Of a stretch of DNA of 64,000 nt, positions 37,608-45,716 are shown one piece after another. Both the position numbers and the translations under genes were made by a program. The stretch is from assembly GCA_963825575.1 (NCBI GenBank), contig CAWGUB010000019.1:1-64000 (forward strand), written 5' to 3'. The notes beneath the pieces are model-generated. The model did no database searches and was not told where the DNA came from. It saw only the letters and a program-made list of their open reading frames with translations. This stretch comes from JAFDBW01 sp963825575 (GTDB lineage Bacteria; Desulfobacterota; Desulfuromonadia; Desulfuromonadales; BM103). Position 1 is the stretch's first letter. Every line of letters begins with the position of its first letter.

Positions 37608-40006
37608 ACCGTCTGATCGAGATATTCAATGGCGAAGGGGTCGTTCAGCTCGACGAGTCCAGCCTACCGCTGCAGATCGGCACGAATCAAGCGGCGCACA
37701 TTCGCCTGGAAGGCAATTTCGGGGTTGCCGCCTACGTCGGAGAAGACCGCAACTACCTTTTTATCCAGCCGGCAGAAAATGATATCGCTGTCTTTCACAA
37801 CGATGAAAGGGTAACCCGCTCGGTCTGGGTGAAATCCGAGGACACGACCCGCATTGGCACGACCCTGATCTATTGGAAGCTGAGCGGGCAGCGCATCGAG
37901 GCCCGGATCTCAAGCTCTGCCGAACCAAGGCTGCAACCGCCAGCCGAATTACCGGACCGCCCTGCAGACGACAAGGCAAAGGCCTCTGAACCTCCCCCGA
38001 CAGCTCCTGACGAGTTGTCGGCTGTGAGTCGCCACAAACGTCCGATCTTCATTGGACTCTTCATCCTGCTCCTTGTCACCGCCGCCTTTGTCCTGCTGGC
38101 CAAGCCAATGGCCGTCACGGTCACCCCGAATCCGGACAATATCGACATCACCGGGTTTCCACCAGTGATGAAATATGGCGACCGCTACCTGGGTATCATC
38201 GGCAGCTATCTTCTGCAGGCCGAGAAAGAGGGCTACCAGGCCCTGGCGAAAGAGATTGAAATCACCAGGGCTGGCAGCAGCTATTCTTTCAACATGGAAA
38301 AGCTTCCGGGACTGATCGACCTGACCAGTGAGCCACCGGGGGCAACCGTGATAATCGACGGTGCCATTGTCGGCTCGACACCCCTGTACAGGCAGGAGAT
38401 TGGCACGGGAGCACGCACTGTCCGCTTCGAGCATGAACGCTACCTGCCGGAAGAGAGGATCGTCGAAATCGAGGGCTTCGGCAAACCATCAAGCCTGGCC
38501 GTTGTCCTGGCACCAGCCTGGGCGATTTACACCATAGAGACGGCCCCTGCAGGGGCAACCGTAGCTGTTGACGGCATTGAAAAGGGCATAACACCCCTGG
38601 AGCTGGAGTTGCTTGCCGGACGGCGGGAGCTTGCCTTCACCAGGGCAGAGCACACGCCCCTGGCAGTCGAGCTGGTCATCGAGGCAGGCCAGGACCAGAA
38701 GCCTCCTGCCTATCGCCTGGAGCTGGCACCAGCAATTCTGAAGATCAGGTCAGAACCTGCCGGGGCCACGGTGACAACCGGCGGCATCTACCAGGGCCGG
38801 ACACCGCTCGAAATTTCCCTGCCGGCAAAGACCGCGCATGAAATTCGCTTTTCCGCCGCCGGCTACAAGGGAGCGAGCCGCAAGTTGACACTGGGTCCCG
38901 GAGAGCAGCAGGACCTTGAGGTCTCTCTCGAACCTGATTACGGTGTCGTCTTCATCACAGCAACCCCTGCGGATGCGACCCTCCTGATCAACGGCAAGGT
39001 CCAGGGCAAGGCAAACGGGCGCTTCAGTCTGCCGACCCGGGCACACACCATCGCCCTGCAGGCAGAGGGCTATCAGACGATGACAAAGACCATTACTCCC
39101 CAGGCCGCCTACAGTCAGCGGATAGAACTCGTCCTGAACCGCAAGGGGGCACCTGCTAAAGGTGCAAAAACCGCCGCCGACACCGCCACCAGGACCGGCC
39201 TCGGGCAGAAATTGATCCTGATCGAGCCGCACTCGTTCCGGATGGGTGCTTCACGCAATGAGCCGGGGCGACGCGCCAATGAAAACGAGCACGAAGTGCT
39301 CATGCAGCAGAAATTCTATCTCACCGAACGTGAAGTGACCAACGCCGAGTACCAGCGCTTCCAGGCGCAGCATACATCCGGTGTCTCCGGCAACCGTTCG
39401 CTGGAAATCGCCACCCACCCGGTGGTCAACGTCGCCTGGGAGGACGCTGCCCGTTTCATGAACTGGCTGAGCCAGAAGGATGGCTTGCCACCCTATTACA
39501 CTGAAAAAGACCGGACCATGGTTGCAAAAGACCCCAGGGGGCCCGGCTACCGGCTGCCAACCGAGGCCGAGTGGGCCTATGCTGCCCGTATCGCAGGGCG
39601 CAAGGAAATGACCCGCTATCCCTGGCCCGGGAAATTCCCGCCCAAGGAAAAAGTGGGGAATTTTGCCGATGAATCCGCCCGTCACCTCATACCGACAGTC
39701 ATCAATGGATATAACGACGGCTTTGCAGCCACCGCGCCCACCGGTTCCTTCCCAGCCAACCCAGCGGGGATTTATGATCTCGGCGGCAACGTTGCTGAAT
39801 GGTGCCAGGACTATTACGCCGCCAATGCCGCCAGTGCGAACAAAGGAACGACCGACCCGATGGGGCCCGTGACAGGGAGTCATCACGTAGTCAAAGGTTC
39901 AGGCTGGCGCGACGCCAGTATCACCGAACTGCGGTTCAGCTACCGCCGTTACAGCCGCGAGCCGGCCAGTGACATCGGCTTCAGGATTGCGAGGTACGCC
40001 AAATGA
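37604..40006 (+). CDS. Membrane protein with FHA-like N-terminus, four PEGA repeats and FGE-like domain
   Basis: 800 residues. The start used is TTG at 37604, overlapping the upstream TGA, with AAGGAG five bases before it. Domains: FHA-like beta domain about 1-100 (cytoplasmic), Pro-rich linker, TM helix about 142-163 (PIFIGLFILLLVTAAFVLLA), four PEGA repeats about 225-510 (SEPPGATVIIDGAIVGSTP, TAPAGATVAVDGIEKGITP, SEPAGATVTTGGIYQGRTP, ATPADATLLINGKVQGKAN), and a C-terminal formylglycine-generating-enzyme-type domain about 530-800 (GYRLPTEAEWAYAAR, YDLGGNVAEWCQDYY). The C-terminal strand has GSGWRDASITELRFSYRRYS without the two active-site cysteines of true FGE, so it is probably a non-catalytic, binding version. 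PEGA domains suggest a surface or peptidoglycan-proximal role. Confidence 0.85.
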   Translation: MNRLIEIFNGEGVVQLDESSLPLQIGTNQAAHIRLEGNFGVAAYVGEDRNYLFIQPAENDIAVFHNDERVTRSVWVKSEDTTRIGTTLIYWKLSGQRIEARISSSAEPRLQPPAELPDRPADDKAKASEPPPTAPDELSAVSRHKRPIFIGLFILLLVTAAFVLLAKPMAVTVTPNPDNIDITGFPPVMKYGDRYLGIIGSYLLQAEKEGYQALAKEIEITRAGSSYSFNMEKLPGLIDLTSEPPGATVIIDGAIVGSTPLYRQEIGTGARTVRFEHERYLPEERIVEIEGFGKPSSLAVVLAPAWAIYTIETAPAGATVAVDGIEKGITPLELELLAGRRELAFTRAEHTPLAVELVIEAGQDQKPPAYRLELAPAILKIRSEPAGATVTTGGIYQGRTPLEISLPAKTAHEIRFSAAGYKGASRKLTLGPGEQQDLEVSLEPDYGVVFITATPADATLLINGKVQGKANGRFSLPTRAHTIALQAEGYQTMTKTITPQAAYSQRIELVLNRKGAPAKGAKTAADTATRTGLGQKLILIEPHSFRMGASRNEPGRRANENEHEVLMQQKFYLTEREVTNAEYQRFQAQHTSGVSGNRSLEIATHPVVNVAWEDAARFMNWLSQKDGLPPYYTEKDRTMVAKDPRGPGYRLPTEAEWAYAARIAGRKEMTRYPWPGKFPPKEKVGNFADESARHLIPTVINGYNDGFAATAPTGSFPANPAGIYDLGGNVAEWCQDYYAANAASANKGTTDPMGPVTGSHHVVKGSGWRDASITELRFSYRRYSREPASDIGFRIARYAK

Positions 40007-40233
40007 GGACGATCATTTTGAGCATGCTCCTGCTGCTGATCGTTGGTAACGGCATGGCGGCAGACCAGCAGCCCGACAAGGATCCTGCCAAAAGTCCCGG
40101 GACAAGCGAGACCAAAAAGAGCTCCGGACAGAAAGCCGCCGACAAGAAGGACGCGGTGCAGTGGCCGCGCCCTTACAAGTCAACCGAAGAAGTCAGTGCC
40201 GACAGCATGGTGCCCTTCCCAACAGACATCTGA
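40003..40233 (+). CDS. Small exported protein of the vWA operon
   Basis: 76 residues; ATG overlaps the upstream stop (ATGA). Cleavable signal MRTIILSMLLLLIVGNGMAA, a Lys/Asp/Ser-rich disordered middle and a distinct tail WPRPYKSTEEVSADSMVPFP that looks like a binding peptide. No known family recognised. Its position between the PEGA/FGE-like gene and the channel gene suggests a periplasmic accessory peptide for the complex. Confidence 0.7.
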   Translation: MRTIILSMLLLLIVGNGMAADQQPDKDPAKSPGTSETKKSSGQKAADKKDAVQWPRPYKSTEEVSADSMVPFPTDI

Positions 40234-40249
40234 ACGAGGTGGACAACCG

Positions 40250-41059
40250 ATGCGCAGAAAGAACTTCCCTATCGAAATGGTTTACCAGGTCTTCAGCCTG
40301 CTGGTGGTCTTCATTATCGTGCACGGCACTTACGTTGCGCTGATTCGCCCCCAGGCCGATTCGTTCCTGGCAGCGGAGCAGGTCCGCATGACTGAACAGC
40401 CCGATGCCGTTCAGGAACAGAATTTCTACGTCGTGATCAAGGACTTTGAACAGGAAGCCTGCATGATCCTGTTCTTCTGGGCGCTGGCCATCCTCGCCTA
40501 CAAAGGGGTCGTTGTCTGGCGCCAGCAGGGGCAGCTCGAGGAAGACCTGCTGCAACTTCCGCAGAACATGCCGATCGGCCCCGAGGATACACGGGAGTTG
40601 ATCGGTCGGCTGCATGACCTTCCCGGAGAGAGCCGCCGGTTCCTTCTCCCAACGGCGCTGTTGAGTGCGACCCAGAGATTCGCATCGACCCGCAACATCC
40701 AGGACGCGGCGACGGCGGTCCGGACCGCCTGTGACACTCACGGCGACCGCCTCGACTCGGAGCTTTCCATTATCCGCTACGTCGCCTGGGCAATCCCCTC
40801 GGTTGGCTTCATAGGTACCGTCCGCGGGATCGGCGCTGCCCTCGCCCAGGCGCACCGCGCCGTCGAGGGAGATATTACGGGCGTCACACAGAACCTCGGA
40901 GTCGCCTTCAACTCGACATTTATCGCCCTGGTTCTGAGTATCATTCTGATGTTTTTTATCCACCAGCTCCAACTGCGGCAGGAGCGGCTGATCCTCGACG
41001 CCGACAGCTACTGTCACCAGAACCTGATCAACCAGCTGCGAACCAAACCGTTGCCATAA
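40250..41059 (+). CDS. MotA/TolQ/ExbB-type proton channel subunit
   Basis: 269 residues from ATG at 40250, with GAGGTGG upstream. TM1 about 13-32 (VFSLLVVFIIVHGTYVALI), TM2 about 66-86 (MILFFWALAILAYKGVVVW), a cytoplasmic helical domain, then TM3 with PSVGFIGTVRGIGAALAQAH and TM4 LGVAFNSTFIALVLSIILMF, the characteristic TolQ/MotA pair with its GTVxGI loop and conserved Thr. Family role: stator channel that converts proton motive force to movement of a partner with a single TM segment. The partners here are probably the two vWA proteins that follow, since no ExbD/TolR gene is present. Confidence 0.85.
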   Translation: MRRKNFPIEMVYQVFSLLVVFIIVHGTYVALIRPQADSFLAAEQVRMTEQPDAVQEQNFYVVIKDFEQEACMILFFWALAILAYKGVVVWRQQGQLEEDLLQLPQNMPIGPEDTRELIGRLHDLPGESRRFLLPTALLSATQRFASTRNIQDAATAVRTACDTHGDRLDSELSIIRYVAWAIPSVGFIGTVRGIGAALAQAHRAVEGDITGVTQNLGVAFNSTFIALVLSIILMFFIHQLQLRQERLILDADSYCHQNLINQLRTKPLP

Positions 41060-41068
41060 GGTCGCCCC

Positions 41069-42166
41069 GTGCCCAGAACCAGGCGAAGTACATCAGAGTT
41101 CAACCTGTCTTTCCTCGACATCATGTGCTGCGGCTTTGGCGCCGTCGTCCTGCTGGTGATGTTGCTGAACGGCGACATGCTCACAACCCGGAAGGAGATT
41201 GTCGCCGACCTGCGCAGTGAAGTAACCCGCATGGAGCGCGAAGTACGGGCCGGAGAAGAGCTCCTGGTCACCCTGCAGAACAGCATGATTGAAACCGAGG
41301 CGGAGATAGTCCGGACCGAAGGGCTGTCCAGGCAAGTCATCGCCAGGATCGAGCAGACCAAGGTCGAATTGGCAACTCTGCAGGGCAAAAGCCAGGCCTC
41401 GAAAGCACATATCAATGCCCTGCAGTCTGACCTGATCAACCTCGACGAGAAGGTCAGTCGGATCGGCGCGGACCAGCAGACGGAGCTGGCCAAAGGCGCA
41501 CAGGTCCGTGAATTCGTCGGCCAGGGGGATCGGCAGTACCTGACCGGATTGCGCCTCGGTGGTAAGCGGATTCTGCTGCTGGTCGACACTTCGGCCAGCA
41601 TGCTCGATGAAACGATCGTCAATATTATCATCCGCCGCAATCTCGACGAACGATCCCGCCGGGACTCGCCGAAATGGAAGCGCACCATCAGGACGGTTGA
41701 ATGGCTCGTCGCCAACCTGCCGCCAAGCAGTACCCTGCAAATTTACACATTCAATACCAAGGCCGTCCCGGTCGTCGCCGACCTGCAGGGAAAATGGGTT
41801 GCCAGTACTGACACGACCAATGTCAACCGCATGCTCGCAGCCCTCAACCAAACAATCCCGCAAGGCGGGACCAGCCTTTTCAATGCTTTCTCTGCCGCTG
41901 CCCGGATGGGCCCGCGCCCCGACAATATCCTGCTGCTCACCGATGGCCTGCCAACTCAGGGTGAACGCAAATCCGGCCAAACAACGATTTCGGGAGGTGA
42001 ACGGTTAAGCCTGTTCCACCAGGCTGTCAATAAGCTGCCAAAGGCTGTGCCGGTGAACACCATCCTGTTCCCCATGGAAGGCGATCCAATGGCAGCTGTC
42101 TCCTTCTGGCAGCTGGCCATTGAAACCAAAGGCTCCTTCCTGACACCGACGAGGGATTGGCCATGA
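41069..42166 (+). CDS. Membrane-anchored von Willebrand factor A protein 1, TolR/ExbD-like topology
   Basis: 365 residues from GTG at 41069. Short cytoplasmic N-terminus, then a single TM helix containing an acidic residue (FNLSFLDIMCCGFGAVVLLV, about 12-32), like the proton-carrying Asp helix of ExbD/TolR. Coiled coil about 45-140, then a vWA domain from LLLVDTSASMLDE: MIDAS motif DTSAS, the Thr in PQGGTSLFNAFSAA and the Asp in ILLLTDGLPTQ are all present. Predicted to lie outside the inner membrane. Overlaps vWA protein 2 (ATGA). Confidence 0.85.
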   Translation: MPRTRRSTSEFNLSFLDIMCCGFGAVVLLVMLLNGDMLTTRKEIVADLRSEVTRMEREVRAGEELLVTLQNSMIETEAEIVRTEGLSRQVIARIEQTKVELATLQGKSQASKAHINALQSDLINLDEKVSRIGADQQTELAKGAQVREFVGQGDRQYLTGLRLGGKRILLLVDTSASMLDETIVNIIIRRNLDERSRRDSPKWKRTIRTVEWLVANLPPSSTLQIYTFNTKAVPVVADLQGKWVASTDTTNVNRMLAALNQTIPQGGTSLFNAFSAAARMGPRPDNILLLTDGLPTQGERKSGQTTISGGERLSLFHQAVNKLPKAVPVNTILFPMEGDPMAAVSFWQLAIETKGSFLTPTRDWP

Positions 42167-43161
42167 GCAGACGACGTCGCCAGTTCGAGGTCTTCAACCT
42201 CTCCTTTCTTGACGTGATCTCCTGTGGCTTCGGCGCCATAATCCTGTTGCTGGTCATCTCTAAGATCTCCGAACCACGGGTCATCGAACAGACCAGCACC
42301 GACCTCTCCGGGCTGGTGATCAGGCTCGAGGAGGAACTTCACGAAATCCGTGGTGAGACCCAGATTCTTAACCGACACCTGATCGCCAAACAGGAGCAGC
42401 TTTCCGAGCACAAGGAGAAACTGGCCCGCCTGCAGGGTGCCCTGACCAACATCGAGGGACAATATCGTCTCGACAGCAGGACTTCCGAAGCCCAGAGTGT
42501 CATCACAGATGAGCTGCTAAGTGCCAAACAGGAACTGGCCGATGAGATGCGCCGCCTGAATTCCGCATACCAGAGGCCGAAAGAGGATGCCGTGATCGGC
42601 GGCGTCCCGGTAGACAGTGAATACATCATCTTCGTCATCGACACCTCCGGCAGCATGCAGCGTTTCGCCTGGCCTCTGGTCCGTCAGAAGATGAAGGAGA
42701 TTCTCGACATCTACCCGCGAGTCAAAGGGGTACAGGTGCTCAACGATATGGGTGACTACATGTTCTCCCAGTATGCCGGGAACTGGATTCCTGACTCGAA
42801 TGCCCGCCGTCGGGCGATTCTGGAACGTCTCTCCACCTGGGCGCCTTTCTCCAACTCCAGCCCGGTCGAAGGGATTACCATGGCAATCGGGCGCTTCTAC
42901 GCGTCAGACAAAAAGATCAGCCTCTACGTTTTCGGCGACGACTTTTCCGGTGGGCTCATGCAGAATGTGGTCGACACGATACGCAAGAAGAATGCGGCCG
43001 GCAATGGCAGGGACAGTCGAGTACGCATCCACACCGTCGGCTTCCCGGTGCTCCTGGCCCAGCCTGGAGCGGGACAGAACGCAGCCCGCTTTGCCGCCCT
43101 GATGCGGCGATTGGCAGAGGATAACAACGGCAGCTTTGTCGGACTGCCCGGCCTGAAGTAA
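42163..43161 (+). CDS. Membrane-anchored von Willebrand factor A protein 2, TolR/ExbD-like topology
   Basis: 332 residues from ATG at 42163 (a TTG six bases upstream is less likely). N-terminal FEVFNLSFLDVISCGFGAII is clearly paralogous to vWA protein 1 and again places Asp at the start of the only TM helix. Coiled coil about 45-125, then vWA domain with MIDAS FVIDTSGSMQRF and SPVEGITMAIGRF. The C-terminal half differs from protein 1, so the two probably form a heteromeric pair. Family knowledge: vWA MIDAS domains bind a partner's acidic side chain through Mg2+. Confidence 0.85.
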   Translation: MSRRRRQFEVFNLSFLDVISCGFGAIILLLVISKISEPRVIEQTSTDLSGLVIRLEEELHEIRGETQILNRHLIAKQEQLSEHKEKLARLQGALTNIEGQYRLDSRTSEAQSVITDELLSAKQELADEMRRLNSAYQRPKEDAVIGGVPVDSEYIIFVIDTSGSMQRFAWPLVRQKMKEILDIYPRVKGVQVLNDMGDYMFSQYAGNWIPDSNARRRAILERLSTWAPFSNSSPVEGITMAIGRFYASDKKISLYVFGDDFSGGLMQNVVDTIRKKNAAGNGRDSRVRIHTVGFPVLLAQPGAGQNAARFAALMRRLAEDNNGSFVGLPGLK

Positions 43162-43263
43162 TCATGACAAGTGAAACGATCCCGAACAAGGCGTTGTCCC
43201 AGGCATCACGATGCGATACGATGGGGATGTGAAAGGCAGTGAATCAAGCTTACGGGGGGCGGA

Positions 43264-43689
43264 ATGAAAACAACTTCTGGCATCATGATATTGGCTGTTG
43301 CCCTGGCTCTTACCAGCTGCTCCAGCGCGAGGCGACCGGTCCTATACCCGAACGCCCACCTGAACAGAGTCGGACAGCAGCAGGCTGACGCGGACATCAA
43401 TGCGTGCATGCGTGCGGCCGAAGCCAGCGGGGCCAACGCCAACAGGGGCGAAGACGTCGCCAAGAACACAGCCAAGGCCGGAGCGGTCGGAGCATCCACG
43501 GGAGCAGTTGTCGGGGCGATTTCTTCAAACACCAGCACCGGCCGCGGGGCTGCGATCGGTGGCGCAGGAGCTGCTACGGCAACCCTGGTCGGCGGCGCGT
43601 TCGATGCCTCGGAGCCAACGCAAATATATAAACGCTTCGTTGACCAGTGCTTGCACGACAAAGGTTACCAACCGATCGGTTGGCGGTAA
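43264..43689 (+). CDS. Glycine-zipper lipoprotein
   Basis: 141 residues. Lipoprotein signal MKTTSGIMILAVALALTSCSS with lipobox LTSC. A glycine-zipper region (AKAGAVGASTGAVVGAISSN, GAAIGGAGAATATLVGGAF) at about 75-115 and a C-terminal motif QCLHDKGYQPIGWR seen in outer-membrane glycine-zipper proteins. It lies 102 bases after the vWA genes and may be the last member of the operon or a separate unit. Confidence 0.75.
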   Translation: MKTTSGIMILAVALALTSCSSARRPVLYPNAHLNRVGQQQADADINACMRAAEASGANANRGEDVAKNTAKAGAVGASTGAVVGAISSNTSTGRGAAIGGAGAATATLVGGAFDASEPTQIYKRFVDQCLHDKGYQPIGWR

Positions 43690-43753
43690 TCAGTCCGAAC
43701 TTTTCTCCCCGCAGATCCGACGCGGCAACAGCGACCCCGCGACAAGCCCTGAC

Positions 43754-44332
43754 TCAGTAATCAATCCCCGGCTGCGGTTCGATGTCCTTGCGGTAGGCGT
43801 GTTTGATTTCACAGACTTCGCTGACCGTGTCAGCCATGTCGACGAGATCGGGATGAGCGTCGCGCCCGGTCAAAACCAGGTGCATCAACTTCGGCTTGCT
43901 TCTCACCAGATTCAGGACCTGGTCGAGGTCGACCAGCTTCAGCTTCAGGGCATTGTTGATTTCGTCCAGGATGACAATATCGTAATCACCGCTTTGTATC
44001 TTGCCCATGGCAAGTTCAATCGCGGCCTGGGCGCTGGCGCGATGTTCTTCACGGCTGTAGGGGTTGCCCTGGATACCGCAGAAACCCATTCCGGTGGTAT
44101 GCATCTCCACCCGTTCACCAAGCAGTTTCACGCCATCCCATTCTCCGGAATAGAGGTCCCCCTTCATGAACTGGATGATGCAGACTTTCATGCCATAACC
44201 GCTGGCCCTGAGGACCATGCCCATGGCGCTGGTTGTCTTGCCCTTGCCATTGCCGGTGATCACGACCACCAGCCCATGAGGCTTCTTCGGAACCAGCTTT
44301 TCCACTTTGACCGGTGTTAGCTGTATCGTCAT
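43754..44332 (-). CDS. cobO: Cob(I)yrinic acid a,c-diamide adenosyltransferase
   Basis: 192 residues. P-loop VVVITGNGKGKTTSAMGM, CIIQFMKGDLYSGEW and DIVILDEINNALKLKLVDLD are the CobA/BtuR/CobO signatures. Adds the upper adenosyl ligand to the corrin Co(I). It stands alone on the minus strand between plus-strand genes; no other cobalamin gene is near and no B12 riboswitch was recognised upstream. Confidence 0.94.
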   Translation of the reverse strand: MTIQLTPVKVEKLVPKKPHGLVVVITGNGKGKTTSAMGMVLRASGYGMKVCIIQFMKGDLYSGEWDGVKLLGERVEMHTTGMGFCGIQGNPYSREEHRASAQAAIELAMGKIQSGDYDIVILDEINNALKLKLVDLDQVLNLVRSKPKLMHLVLTGRDAHPDLVDMADTVSEVCEIKHAYRKDIEPQPGIDY

Positions 44333-44570
44333 CTTGATTCCCCTGAACGGTTGGGTGTGCCCGTCATTTTAACTCCGATTCTGTGACAGTATACTTGTTT
44401 CGCCATATGCTTAGGAGAACTTTTCGGGCTGACCGGAAAAAAGCAAAGAGCCGGATCGGCATCTTTTCCTGCCCGGGCATTGATATTGCGGAGCCCGGGT
44501 CAATTAAGTATGGTGTCCCGATATCTAAAATGATACCCTTCTCCGGGAATTTTATCGCAATGAGGACTCT

Positions 44571-45197
44571 ATGAGCAACGTCACACCCTACCTGGGGTTT
44601 CTTACCGTGAGCCTGATGATCGCATTATCTCCCGGACCCAGCTGGGCATACACCATATCGACCACGCTCGGGCACGGCAGGAAATGCGGCATGATCGGCA
44701 ACCTTGGCAACTCCGCCGGTATCCTTTGCCATGCGCTTGCCGTTGCGCTGGGCCTGGCCGCCGTACTGCAATACTCTGCAGCGGCCTTCCACACCCTCAA
44801 ATTTCTCGGCGTCGCCTACCTGGTATACCTGGCTCTGCAGGCCTTTCGGGGCGGAAACGCCCTGGACCGGGTGAACGAAACATCGAAGGCGTCAACATGG
44901 CTCATTTTCCGCAATGGCGCCTTCGCAAGTATCTTCAACCCGAAAATTTCCCTCTTAATGCTCGCTCTGCTTCCACAGTTTGTCAGCCCTGAGGCAAACA
45001 ACCCGGAATTGCAGATTGCTGCCATGGGTGCCATGCACGCCGTGGTTGCAGGCATTGTCCATACCCACCTGATTCTTTTCAGCAGCGGAATATCCCGCAG
45101 ATTGAAAAAATCCGGCAAAGGACAAAAAACCATACGCTGGGCGACAGGAACCGTTTTTCTCGGTTTCGGTGCGCGGCTGGCACTCGCAGACCAATAG
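44571..45197 (+). CDS. LysE/RhtB-family amino-acid exporter
   Basis: 208 residues, about six TM helices. The family motif lies in TM1 (YLGFLTVSLMIALSPGPSWA) with GHGRKCGMIGNLGNSAGIL after, plus FLGVAYLVYLALQAFRGG. Family proteins export lysine, threonine or homoserine/homoserine lactone; the substrate here is not determinable. Single gene with its own leader of more than 200 bases. Confidence 0.9.
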   Translation: MSNVTPYLGFLTVSLMIALSPGPSWAYTISTTLGHGRKCGMIGNLGNSAGILCHALAVALGLAAVLQYSAAAFHTLKFLGVAYLVYLALQAFRGGNALDRVNETSKASTWLIFRNGAFASIFNPKISLLMLALLPQFVSPEANNPELQIAAMGAMHAVVAGIVHTHLILFSSGISRRLKKSGKGQKTIRWATGTVFLGFGARLALADQ

Positions 45198-45243
45198 CAA
45201 TTCTCCCAAATCTTAACAAGAACCGGCAAATGAAAGGTAATCT

Positions 45244-45702
45244 GTGAAAAAGTATTTTGTGTTAATCGCACTCTGGGCCGTCGGCATAGCCACTATAGTG
45301 GGTGGCCTTGAGATCTACCAGAACTACCAGGGCACTGAGTTTGACAAGACGGCGATCCCTTATATTCAGGAAGTCATCACAGTGATTTCGAAATGGGATC
45401 CCGAGACAACCAGGGCGCTAATGGCCCCTGAGATCGCCGCAACCATACCGGATGAAAAATTTATCCGGGCCATGCATTTTTTCTCCAAGTTGGGTGCCCT
45501 GCAAAGCATCGGCGAACCGGAGTTCGAAAAGGCCCTCGTCGATCAGCAAACCGACATCGGCGAGCAGACGATCCTCGAATACAAGATTGATGCGAAATAC
45601 GAAAACGCTGATGCTGAAATCAATCTCAAGCTGCTTGAGAGAGGTGAATCCTTCGAAATCTACCGCTTCAATTTCAGTTCTGAGTTTCTGCTCTCGAACT
45701 GA
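45244..45702 (+). CDS. Membrane-anchored protein of unknown function
   Basis: 152 residues from GTG at 45244. One N-terminal TM helix (KKYFVLIALWAVGIATIVGG) and a periplasmic alpha/beta domain of about 125 residues (DKTAIPYIQEVITVISKWDP, DAKYENADAEINLKLLERGE). The layout looks like small SnoaL/NTF2-type or DUF-type envelope proteins, but no family is certain. 46 bases from the LysE gene and 14 from the CysK-like gene. Confidence 0.7.
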   Translation: MKKYFVLIALWAVGIATIVGGLEIYQNYQGTEFDKTAIPYIQEVITVISKWDPETTRALMAPEIAATIPDEKFIRAMHFFSKLGALQSIGEPEFEKALVDQQTDIGEQTILEYKIDAKYENADAEINLKLLERGESFEIYRFNFSSEFLLSN

Positions 45703-45716
45703 CCGCGTGAGGGTTT

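Noticed and set aside
33934..43161. Zorya-type defence system
   Set aside because: A channel of the MotA/TolQ type is present, but there is no OmpA-like ZorB partner, no helicase and no nuclease in the neighbourhood.
44333..44570. Cobalamin riboswitch upstream of cobO
   Set aside because: No B12-box-like sequence (GCCACTG type) was found on the minus strand in this gap.
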